A DNA stretch of 35,572 nt from the NCBI GenBank assembly GCA_027037055.1, contig JALWBR010000014.1:1-35572 (forward strand), given 5' to 3'. Positions 25,037 through 32,120 of this stretch are shown piece by piece. Position numbers and translations under genes: made by a program. Under the pieces are notes generated by a model. The model did no database searches, had not been told where the DNA came from, and was given only the letters and a program-made list of their open reading frames with translations. Numbering within the stretch: position 1 is the first letter of the stretch; the number at the start of each line of letters is the position of its first letter. Source of the stretch: Aquificales bacterium. GTDB lineage: Bacteria > Aquificota > Aquificia > Aquificales > Aquificaceae.

Positions 25037-26566
25037 ATGCTTACGGAAAGAAAATCCCTTGAGTCAAGGGAGCTGACATTAATAAACGAGATAGCCAAGG
25101 TTTTGAGTAAAGGAGCATCCCTTGATAATGCTGTTGATGATACCCTTAAGATAATGTACTCCTTCTGGGATGTAAGATACAGTTTTGTGGCTTTATACAA
25201 TAGGGATTTGAAGGTTTTAAATATAACCCATGCCTTCGGTTTATCAAAGGAGGAAATAGAGAGGGGTATATTTAAAAAGGGTGAAGGTATTACGGGTAAG
25301 GTATTTAAAACGGGAATACCTGTTGTTATATGGGATATTGAGACGAACAAAGCCTTTGCAAATAAAACGAGGATAAGGGAGAAACTTAAAGAAAATGAAT
25401 CTTTTATAGCGGTACCTATAAGGGTAGGCGGTGAGATAATAGGTGTACTTGCTATATTTAAATCCTTTGAAGGTAAAGAAAGTGTTGAGAGAAGCCTTGA
25501 GGTTTTAATCATAATAGGGACCATACTGGGTATGTTTCTAAGGCTCAATCAGAAAATGACGGAGGAGAGAAAAGAATGGGAGGAAGAAAAGAGGATCCTT
25601 ACCAGGGAGCTTACTGGAAAGTATAACATAGACAATATTGTGGGTAGCAGTCCCGTAATCAGGAACTTGATAGATATAATTGAAAAGGTAGCAAGGACGG
25701 ATAGTACGGTTCTGTTACTCGGGGAGAGCGGTACGGGGAAAAGTCTTTTCGCAAAAACTATACACGCCCTAAGCGAGAGAAAGGATAAACCTTTTATAAC
25801 AATAAACTGTGCGGCTATTCCCGAGCATCTGCTTGAATCGGAGCTGTTCGGTTATGAGAAGGGTGCTTTTACCGGTGCTTATGCGTCAAGAAAAGGTAAA
25901 TTTGAACTTGCAAACGGTGGTACCGTATTCCTTGATGAAATAGGTGATATGCCCTTATCTTTACAACCTAAAATACTCAGGGTTATTCAGGATAAAGAGA
26001 TAGAGAGGATAGGTGGGGACAAGACCATAAAGGTGGATGTGCGTATTATAGCTGCTACCAACAGGGATCTAAAAAAACTGGTTGAGGAGGGTAAATTCAG
26101 GGAGGATCTTTATTACAGATTGAATGTAATACCCATTTATATACCTTCTCTCAGAGAAAGGAGGGAAGATATACCTTTGCTTGTTGAATACTTTCTTGAT
26201 CTCTACAACAAGAAACACGGTAAGAAAGTTAAGATAACACCAGATGCATTAAAGGTAATGATGGATTATGAATGGAGCGGTAATGTGAGGGAACTGGAGA
26301 ATCTGATGGAGAGGCTTGTTGTTATGAAGGATGATGTTATAAGGGACATTGATTTGCCCCCCTACATACTTACAACGAGAATAAACAGGGAAAGGACAGT
26401 GGGTAACATGCCCCAGTACATAGAAAGGACAGAAAGGGAAAAAATTATAGAAGCTTTAGAGAGGACAGGATATGTGAAATCAAGGGCTGCAAAGCTTTTG
26501 GGATATACACTTAGACAGCTTGACTACAGGATAAAGAAGTACGGTATAGAGATAAAGAAATTTTAG
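25037..26566 (+). CDS. Sigma-54-dependent transcriptional activator, NifA-like
   Basis: 509 residues. N-terminal GAF sensor domain (about 20-170). AAA+ domain with Walker A GESGTGKS at 229-236, the sigma-54 contact loop GAFTGA at 276-281, and Walker B VFLDEIGD at 297-304. C-terminal Fis-type helix-turn-helix, ending [21 protein letters not shown]-like, which is close to NifA endings. The oxygen-sensing Cys linker of rhizobial NifA is absent, which suits the type regulated by other means. No nif gene is in the window, so the regulon is open. ATG start, no Shine-Dalgarno sequence; TAAAAT lies 10 nt upstream. Confidence 0.85.
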   Translation: MLTERKSLESRELTLINEIAKVLSKGASLDNAVDDTLKIMYSFWDVRYSFVALYNRDLKVLNITHAFGLSKEEIERGIFKKGEGITGKVFKTGIPVVIWDIETNKAFANKTRIREKLKENESFIAVPIRVGGEIIGVLAIFKSFEGKESVERSLEVLIIIGTILGMFLRLNQKMTEERKEWEEEKRILTRELTGKYNIDNIVGSSPVIRNLIDIIEKVARTDSTVLLLGESGTGKSLFAKTIHALSERKDKPFITINCAAIPEHLLESELFGYEKGAFTGAYASRKGKFELANGGTVFLDEIGDMPLSLQPKILRVIQDKEIERIGGDKTIKVDVRIIAATNRDLKKLVEEGKFREDLYYRLNVIPIYIPSLRERREDIPLLVEYFLDLYNKKHGKKVKITPDALKVMMDYEWSGNVRELENLMERLVVMKDDVIRDIDLPPYILTTRINRERTVGNMPQYIERTEREKIIEALERTGYVKSRAAKLLGYTLRQLDYRIKKYGIEIKKF

Positions 26567-26568
26567 GG

Positions 26569-26596
26569 TTGAAAATTTCCTTAAGGATATTAAAAT
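26569..26596 (+). promoter_or_regulatory. Promoter of the disulfide oxidoreductase gene, with palindrome
   Basis: TTGAAA (26569-26574), a 16-nt spacer, TAAAAT (26591-26596). The spacer contains the perfect palindrome TCCTTAAGGA (26578-26587). A near copy, TCCTTAGGA (26615-26623), overlaps the ribosome-binding site GGAGGAA before the ATG at 26634. Confidence 0.45.
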
Positions 26597-26633
26597 ATAA
26601 TTATATGCTTATATTCCTTAGGAGGAATAAGTC

Positions 26634-27305
26634 ATGATAATAGGTGCGGATGTTCAAAAACAGCTTGAGGATGTATTTTCAAAAGAACTTGACAAGGATG
26701 TAAAAATAATACTGTTCAGTCAAGCGATAGGTTGTGATACATGTGAAACTGCGGAACTTCTTTTTAAAGAGATTTCCGAATTGTCAGAAGGCAAAATAAA
26801 ACTTGAGGTATATTCACCGGTTCTTGATAAAGAGATTGCGCAGAGTTACGGTATAGAAAGGGTTCCCTCAATAGTTATAGAAGGGGATAAGGATTACGGT
26901 ATAAGGTACATAGGATTGCCTTCCGGTCTTGAGTTTTCAACCATAGTACACGGTATTATAAATGTTTCAAAGAGAAAGCCGAATCTTTCTGAGAAAACGA
27001 TTGAAGAATTAAAGAATATTGATAAAAAGATAAACATAAAAGTTTTTGTTACAACAACATGCGGATACTGTCCTCAGGCTGCAATAACTGCGATGAACTT
27101 TGCCCTCGCAAGTGACTTTATAGATGCTTATATTATTGATGCTTCTGAAAACTATGATCTTGCGGAGCGTTTCCAGGTGGTTGGGGTTCCTAAAATTGTT
27201 ATAAACGATGGCCTTGTTGAATTTGTAGGGGCTCAACCGGAAAATAACTTTTTGGGTTATGTGATTTCAGCCTACAAACTTTTGGAACAGGGAGTCAATT
27301 CTTGA
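26634..27305 (+). CDS. Protein disulfide oxidoreductase with two thioredoxin folds
   Basis: Cytoplasmic thiol-disulfide exchange protein of the PDO type, common in thermophiles, where it is thought to make or shuffle intracellular disulfides. 223 residues, two glutaredoxin-like halves. Active sites: CDTC (Cys34, Cys37) in the first and CGYC (Cys143, Cys146) in the second. Cis-proline loops are RVPSIV and GVPKIV. Start ATG with a strong AGGAGG. It lies 67 nt after the NifA-like gene and has its own promoter. Confidence 0.9.
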   Translation: MIIGADVQKQLEDVFSKELDKDVKIILFSQAIGCDTCETAELLFKEISELSEGKIKLEVYSPVLDKEIAQSYGIERVPSIVIEGDKDYGIRYIGLPSGLEFSTIVHGIINVSKRKPNLSEKTIEELKNIDKKINIKVFVTTTCGYCPQAAITAMNFALASDFIDAYIIDASENYDLAERFQVVGVPKIVINDGLVEFVGAQPENNFLGYVISAYKLLEQGVNS

Positions 27306-27335
27306 TATTATTTTATATTAAGGAGGGGGTAAAGG

Positions 27336-28073
27336 CTGAGATATGTACTTATACTTCTTTTAGTTTGCCCTTTTACCCTATATTCAAAGGAACTGACCGC
27401 ATGTTACAAAGCCTATTTTTTTATATTCCCTGTGGCAAGATCATGTATAAGCTATAAGATAAAGGGTAGTCTCCTTGAAATCAAAAGCTTCATAGAAACC
27501 GTAGGTGTGGGGAAACTCGCCCATAAGGTAAATAATAAGGGAGGTGCAAAGATTAAGCTCGGCAGTTTACATCCAGAACATTTCTTTTTTCATCAGGAGG
27601 AAGGTAGATTTAAAAGAAGTATGGTTTATTACTTTAATGAGGAGGATAATAGTATAAAGATAAAAGTAACAAAGTACAAAGGACTTACGGATGAAGTAGA
27701 GAAGGTTGTGGATGAAATACACTCTTACGATGGATATAAGGATCCTTTTACTGCTTCCATTGATCTTTATACGGAAGTAGGTTCAAGGAAAAAGGGATAT
27801 TTAAAGATTTTTTATGACGGTAGAAAATATAAGATACCCTATTTTGTCGTTGGGGAGGAAATGATTGATGGAAGGGAGGTATGGCTTGTAGAAGTTGAAC
27901 CCGATATAAAAACCGAAGGTCTTATGAAACCTAAGGGAAAGTGGTATCTTTGGATTGACAAAAGAAGAAGGTTGCCTATTAAAATGGAACTTGAGTTTAC
28001 CTTGGGATCAACCCTCGTTGAGCTTGAAAGTATAAAAGGTAAGGAAGATATTATCTCTGAACTGGTAAAGTGA
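27336..28073 (+). CDS. Secreted DUF3108-like protein with apparent CTG start
   Basis: 245 residues from CTG at 27336. That codon lies 9 nt after a strong AAGGAGG, and the frame then gives a signal peptide (RYVLILLLVCPFTLYS) and continues without break through the GTG at 27432. No ATG, GTG or TTG occurs in this frame between the upstream stop (27330) and 27432. A start at 27432 would drop the signal peptide and has no ribosome-binding site. The body has FDG-type repeats: KGYLKIFYDGRKYKIPYFVV and KGKWYLWIDKRRRLPIKMEL, resembling DUF3108 periplasmic proteins. Function unknown. A one-base sequencing error near the start is the other explanation. Confidence 0.68.
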   Translation: MRYVLILLLVCPFTLYSKELTACYKAYFFIFPVARSCISYKIKGSLLEIKSFIETVGVGKLAHKVNNKGGAKIKLGSLHPEHFFFHQEEGRFKRSMVYYFNEEDNSIKIKVTKYKGLTDEVEKVVDEIHSYDGYKDPFTASIDLYTEVGSRKKGYLKIFYDGRKYKIPYFVVGEEMIDGREVWLVEVEPDIKTEGLMKPKGKWYLWIDKRRRLPIKMELEFTLGSTLVELESIKGKEDIISELVK

Positions 28074-28092
28074 ATATAATAAGGCTTTGTTG

Positions 28093-28098
28093 TATAAT
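28093..28098 (+). promoter_or_regulatory. Putative -10 of argF
   Basis: TATAAT ends 7 nt before the ATG at 28106, with no Shine-Dalgarno sequence, so a leaderless mRNA is likely. A second TATAAT lies 18 bp upstream (28075-28080). No clear -35. Confidence 0.45.
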
Positions 28099-28105
28099 GG
28101 GTTAA

Positions 28106-29026
28106 ATGAAGCGTGATTTCATAGATCTGTGGCAGATAACTCCTGAAGAGGCGTGGAGTCTCTTAGAGCTTACCCTTGATATAAAGGAAGGAGATAGGGA
28201 TGCAAGGGATGTACTTAAAGGTAAGCATGTTGCACTTCTATTTTCAAAACCTTCAACAAGGACGAGGGTTTCCTTTGAGATAGCCATAAATCAACTTGGA
28301 GGCATAAGTTACTTCCTTCAAGAGAGTCAGCTACAGCTTCAGAGGGGTGAAGATGTAAAGGACACAGCGAGGACCCTTTCACGATATCTTGACGGCGTAA
28401 TAATAAGGACCTCCTCCCACACATGGTTGGAAGAATTTTCTCAGTATTCCACTATTCCCGTTATTAACGCCCTTACGGATAAATCCCATCCCTGTCAGAT
28501 TCTCAGCGATGTATTTACACTTTATGAAAAGTTCGGCAAAGGGATAAGGGAATTAAAGATAGCCTATGTGGGGGACGGTAATAATGTGTGTAATACATGG
28601 CTTGTGGGAGCGGGGCTTTTTGGTTTGAATCTTTATGTTGCAAACCCCGAGGGTTATGAGCCGAGCAGTTATTATCTTCAGGCGGGAAGGGACTTGGCCG
28701 AAATGACTGGCGGTAATATATACTTAACTACAAATCCGAAGGATGCTGTAAGGGATGCTGATGTCGTATATACGGATGTATGGTTCAGTATGAACGATCA
28801 TCATGACGATGAGAAATATAATGCCTTGAAACCCTTCCAGGTTAATGAGGAACTTTTATCCTACGCAAAGGAATCAGTACTCGTTATGCACTGTCTTCCT
28901 GCAAAAAAGGGTCAGGAGATAACCGAGGAAGTGTTTGAGAAATATTCCTCGTTTATTTTCACGCAGACGGAGAACAGATTGCATACCCAGAAGGCACTTT
29001 TATACTTTATATATCAGGGTAAGTAG
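28106..29026 (+). CDS. argF: Ornithine carbamoyltransferase
   Basis: Transfers the carbamoyl group to ornithine to make citrulline in arginine synthesis. 306 residues. Seen: the carbamoyl phosphate loop SKPSTRTRVSFE, HPCQILSDVF, the ornithine-side motif DVWFSMND, and HCLPAKKGQEI. The HCLP sequence separates it from aspartate carbamoyltransferase. The end overlaps the convergent M23 peptidase gene by 13 bp. Confidence 0.96.
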   Translation: MKRDFIDLWQITPEEAWSLLELTLDIKEGDRDARDVLKGKHVALLFSKPSTRTRVSFEIAINQLGGISYFLQESQLQLQRGEDVKDTARTLSRYLDGVIIRTSSHTWLEEFSQYSTIPVINALTDKSHPCQILSDVFTLYEKFGKGIRELKIAYVGDGNNVCNTWLVGAGLFGLNLYVANPEGYEPSSYYLQAGRDLAEMTGGNIYLTTNPKDAVRDADVVYTDVWFSMNDHHDDEKYNALKPFQVNEELLSYAKESVLVMHCLPAKKGQEITEEVFEKYSSFIFTQTENRLHTQKALLYFIYQGK

Positions 29027-29622
29027 AGAATTGGATCCTGTCTTATACCGTATTTTATAACCTCATAGTGAAGATGCGGTCCGGAGGTTCTGCCCGTTGA
29101 CCCCACATAACCTATTATCTGACCCTTTTCAACTTTTTCTCCATATCCCACCGCATAATCAAGGAGATGACCGTAAAGGGTAACAAAGCCATAGCCGTGA
29201 TAAACTATCACAGTTTTACCATAACCTTTTATCCATCCTACATATATAACCCTTCCGGATGATGTTACATTTACAGGTGTGCCGTAAGGTGCCGCTATAT
29301 CAACACCCGTGTGAAATTCTTTAACCCTTCTGAATATTCTCCATCCGAAATCGGAGGTTATTAAACCTACAACGGGCCATATATCCGGTTTTACTGTTTC
29401 AACTATCTTTACATCCGCAAGATCTTTTATTATAGTTTCTTCCCTGTATTCTCTCTCTTTTATGATCCTTTTAATTTCATCCTCTACGGGAAGTATATCC
29501 TTCCCGTTAGAACCCGGTTTATAGCTGTATCCTCCCGTACCGTAATCATTACTGCTGTTGAATGAAAGTACGGAAAATAGCAAAAATAGAATTATCCACC
29601 TATGTTGTAGAACCCTCCTCAT
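29014..29622 (-). CDS. M23-family (LytM-type) murein peptidase
   Basis: Secreted or membrane-anchored zinc endopeptidase acting on peptidoglycan cross-links. 202 residues from ATG 29622; an ATG at 29640 adds MRFFIL. N-terminal signal or anchor (HRWIILFLLFSVLSF), a helical stretch, then the M23 domain (about 85-202). Zinc ligands: HTGVD (HxxxD) and HLHYE (HxH), with YGHLLDYAVGYGEKVEKGQ between. All ligands are present, so it is likely active rather than a NlpD-type regulator. It overlaps the end of bpsA, so the two are coupled. Confidence 0.88.
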   Translation of the reverse strand: MRRVLQHRWIILFLLFSVLSFNSSNDYGTGGYSYKPGSNGKDILPVEDEIKRIIKEREYREETIIKDLADVKIVETVKPDIWPVVGLITSDFGWRIFRRVKEFHTGVDIAAPYGTPVNVTSSGRVIYVGWIKGYGKTVIVYHGYGFVTLYGHLLDYAVGYGEKVEKGQIIGYVGSTGRTSGPHLHYEVIKYGIRQDPILYLP

Positions 29623-30667
29623 CAAGATAAAAAACCTCATCGCTTATTGGTTCATTCCATCTTTTAAACCCAGGTAATGTTTCTATTCTGTACCATGCGG
29701 ATCTGTACCATATATCCCTGGGTGATCTTTTTACAGGGGCAATTTTTGCCGCTTTTGTTTTTTCATGATACTGCCAATTCATGTAATGGTTGAAATCTTT
29801 AACTATATCCGTGATAACAACACCGAAGTTGCTGACAAGCTCCTTCTGGAAATTATGCCACCTGAAGAGGGAAGAATCCCTTAAAGTAAGACCGAAATAT
29901 CCAGCACATCCTTCCCTTTTAAGAAGGGATATACCTCTTCCCGTAAATGCTTTAAATGCTGCTATAGTTTCTGGAGGATCCGTTATAAAAACATCAAAGG
30001 CACCTATCCATTCTTCCGGGAAGGGATTCCTTAAATCCCAAACCATTGCCTCCGCATTATCAATACCAAGCTCCTTGAATACATTTTTATCAAACTCTAT
30101 AAGTCTTTCATCTATATCAAGAATCACAACCCTCTTAGCCTTTCTTGTAAGGGCAACCGCCAACCCAGTAAGATCATCTTCCGCTCCCATCACCATTATT
30201 TCCTTTCCTCTTAAATCACCCCTTGAGTCAAGGAACAGCACCCTTGAAATAGTCGTCTCTGGAGTTACCGCACCCTGATCATAGTCTTGTATGGGTTCTG
30301 GTCTGTCCTTAGCAATTTGTACAAAGATTCTGTAAAGTTCAATGTCATCGTAAAAGGGAATACCCCTGCCGTCACATGCATTGCACTTATGGTCCTGTAT
30401 TATATGAATTCCTTCTTCTTCAACAAGATCTCTACCTGCCTGTGTGAGTAAAATATTTTCCTTATCATCAATAAACAGAAGATTTTTTTCTATGAGTATC
30501 TTTACTATGCTTGAAGCAGCGGGAACGGTAAGATCAGCCCTGTCAACGATCTTCCAAAAATCTTGTTCTTGTTGTACAGCGGATAACAATCTTTCCACAT
30601 TTCTCCTGTGTATTCTTACACCGCTGTCTTCCTGAGCTTTCTTTGCCACTTCTGTGAGTATGTCCAA
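29600..30667 (-). CDS. bpsA: Branched-chain polyamine synthase BpsA
   Basis: Adds aminopropyl groups from decarboxylated SAM to spermidine to give N4-bis(aminopropyl)spermidine, which stabilises nucleic acids at high temperature. 355 residues. N-terminal winged-helix-like region (1-85), a CNACDGRG segment, the SAM-type Rossmann core MVMGAEDDLTGLAVAL and VVILDIDERLI, then the catalytic TDPPET motif characteristic of BpsA. Start is TTG with GGAGGT 7 nt upstream. A 15-bp palindrome lies in its leader. Confidence 0.88.
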   Translation of the reverse strand: MDILTEVAKKAQEDSGVRIHRRNVERLLSAVQQEQDFWKIVDRADLTVPAASSIVKILIEKNLLFIDDKENILLTQAGRDLVEEEGIHIIQDHKCNACDGRGIPFYDDIELYRIFVQIAKDRPEPIQDYDQGAVTPETTISRVLFLDSRGDLRGKEIMVMGAEDDLTGLAVALTRKAKRVVILDIDERLIEFDKNVFKELGIDNAEAMVWDLRNPFPEEWIGAFDVFITDPPETIAAFKAFTGRGISLLKREGCAGYFGLTLRDSSLFRWHNFQKELVSNFGVVITDIVKDFNHYMNWQYHEKTKAAKIAPVKRSPRDIWYRSAWYRIETLPGFKRWNEPISDEVFYLDEEGSTT

Positions 30668-30685
30668 CTACCGCACCTCCTTTTA

Positions 30686-30700
30686 TGATTTTGAAAATCA
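30686..30700. promoter_or_regulatory. 15-bp palindrome in the bpsA/tlyA divergent promoter
   Basis: TGATTTTGAAAATCA, perfect 7-bp arms around one G. The nearby AT core reads TATAAT on the minus strand (30714-30709) and TATATT/TATTAT on the plus strand (30706-30713). The palindrome would lie just after the bpsA start point and in the -35 area of tlyA, the usual place for an operator. Confidence 0.45.
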
Positions 30701-30718
30701 GGATTTATATTATATCAG

Positions 30719-31486
30719 ATGAGGCTTGATAAGTTCTTGGTTGATAGGGGATTGGTAAGATCCCGTGAAGAAGGTCAGGCACTTATAATGATGGGGTATG
30801 TGCTTGTTAACGGAAAGGAAGTAACAAAGGCAGGTTATCAGATAAAAGGTGATGAGAATATAGAAATAAAGGAGAGGATGAAGTATGTTTCAAGGGGAGG
30901 GTACAAACTTGAAAATGCTCTTGATCGCTTCCTTATTGATGTTAGCGGGATGGTTGCATTGGATGTGGGTTCTTCAACGGGAGGATTTACTGATTGCCTT
31001 CTGCAAAGAGGGGCAAAAAAGGTTTATGCGGTTGATGTAGGTAAAGGGCAGATGGATCTTAAATTGCGTAATGATCCGAGGGTGATTCTTTATGAAAAGC
31101 TTGATGCAAGAAATATAAGCGAGGAGCATGTACCGGAAAAGGTGGACATAATTACAGTGGATGTTTCCTTTATATCCCAATGTAAGATCCTTTCCAATGT
31201 TCTTTCCTTTCTGAAAGTTAGCGGAATACTTCTTTCACTTGTAAAACCTCAATTTGAATTATCTCCAAAACAGGTAAAAAAAGGAATAGTAAGAAGCGTA
31301 GAGGATAAAAAAGAGGCTATAAAAAAGGTGGTGGAATGCATTAAAAAAGAAGGCTTATACATAAAGGGTATCATTAAGGCTTTTCCCAAGGGTACTAAGG
31401 GAAATGAGGAATTTTTTATCTATGCTAAAAGTGAAAAACCTGATATAAATATAGATAATGAAATCGGAAGGGCTGTTCATGAATAA
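30719..31486 (+). CDS. tlyA: TlyA-family 2'-O rRNA methyltransferase (S4 domain plus FtsJ-like)
   Basis: 255 residues. An S4 RNA-binding domain at the N terminus (MRLDKFLVDRGLVRSREEGQ, to about 60) is followed by YVSRGGYKLENAL and a Rossmann methyltransferase: LDVGSSTGGFTDCLLQRGAKKVY, AVDVGKGQ, VDIITVDVSFIS, LVKPQFEL. TlyA proteins 2'-O-methylate 16S and/or 23S rRNA; the older hemolysin label is not supported by the sequence. ATG without a Shine-Dalgarno sequence, an AT-rich -10 6-8 nt upstream. The end overlaps the next gene by 8 bp. Confidence 0.92.
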   Translation: MRLDKFLVDRGLVRSREEGQALIMMGYVLVNGKEVTKAGYQIKGDENIEIKERMKYVSRGGYKLENALDRFLIDVSGMVALDVGSSTGGFTDCLLQRGAKKVYAVDVGKGQMDLKLRNDPRVILYEKLDARNISEEHVPEKVDIITVDVSFISQCKILSNVLSFLKVSGILLSLVKPQFELSPKQVKKGIVRSVEDKKEAIKKVVECIKKEGLYIKGIIKAFPKGTKGNEEFFIYAKSEKPDINIDNEIGRAVHE

Positions 31487-31868
31487 ACTGTTTGTGAATA
31501 ACACATTAAGGGGAGAGATGGGTGTTTATCCATTAACTGCGGAGAACCTGTTGAGGGTCGGTACAGCTATAGCAATGGTTTTAGAAGAAAAAGGTTATGT
31601 GGATATGACCATGTGTCTCTGCAGTGTTGATTTTGCGACCCTTTCCGTTGCCGTAGGATTCATGGGAGGAGGCGGTTCCGTATTTATTAACGGAAGTGCT
31701 TCCCTGTGTGTTAAGGGAAGATATGATGGTGAGATATATACCCTTGAGATAGAAGGACTTTCTTATGAAGATTTTGATAAGGTGGAAAGGATTCTCTTCG
31801 GCAGAAATATATTGAGGAAGAAAAAGGGTAAACATATAGGAAAAATAACCTACGGAAGGGGGGTATGA
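31479..31868 (+). CDS. Solitary degenerate phosphohexomutase domain I-like protein
   Basis: 129 residues from ATG 31479, which follows GGAAGG; an ATG at 31458 lies inside tlyA and is less likely. The first 40 residues, FVNNTLRGEMGVYPLT then LLRVGTAIAMVLEEKG, resemble domain I of phosphomannomutase/phosphoglucomutase (F-GT-GIRG-LT-LG-A). The following CSVDFATLSVAVGFMGGGG sits where the D-R-S and G-G segment would be. Domains II-IV are absent, and the protein stops after a basic tail (RKKKGKHIGKI). No catalytic serine loop is seen, so enzyme activity is unlikely. The match is weak and read by eye; function unknown. Confidence 0.55.
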   Translation: MNKLFVNNTLRGEMGVYPLTAENLLRVGTAIAMVLEEKGYVDMTMCLCSVDFATLSVAVGFMGGGGSVFINGSASLCVKGRYDGEIYTLEIEGLSYEDFDKVERILFGRNILRKKKGKHIGKITYGRGV

Positions 31869-31871
31869 ATA

Positions 31872-32120
31872 ATGGATGTTAAGAAGGAATCCTTAGAACT
31901 TGGAAGGGAAACAATAACACTTTTAATTGAATGCGGAACACAAATTGACGATATATACAGAAGATTCAGGGAGTTGAGATTAAGATGCAACGAGCTTTCC
32001 TTTCAGTCCGCTCTGTTGAATGTGGAGCATGCATTCTTTATGGTAGTTCAAAGTATGAATATACTTAGGGAACAAATAAAGTTGTTAGAAGTAGCAAAAG
32101 AAAAGAAGGAGGTGGAATGA
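31872..32120 (+). CDS. Small helical protein of unknown function
   Basis: 82 residues, almost wholly helical, with heptad-like charged and hydrophobic spacing (IYRRFRELRLRCNELSFQ and MNILREQIKLLEVAKEKKE), suggesting a coiled coil or helical bundle. It starts 3 nt after the previous stop and its TGA overlaps the next ATG by 4 bp, so it is tightly coupled to the large gene downstream and may be its partner. I do not recognise a family. Confidence 0.65.
   Translation: MDVKKESLELGRETITLLIECGTQIDDIYRRFRELRLRCNELSFQSALLNVEHAFFMVVQSMNILREQIKLLEVAKEKKEVE

Noticed and set aside
27432-28073. GTG start for the DUF3108-like gene
   Set aside because: It lacks a ribosome-binding site and removes a clear signal peptide that is open in frame upstream.
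29790-30278. 162-codon plus-strand frame inside bpsA
   Set aside because: It is fully antisense to a well-supported bpsA and resembles no family.
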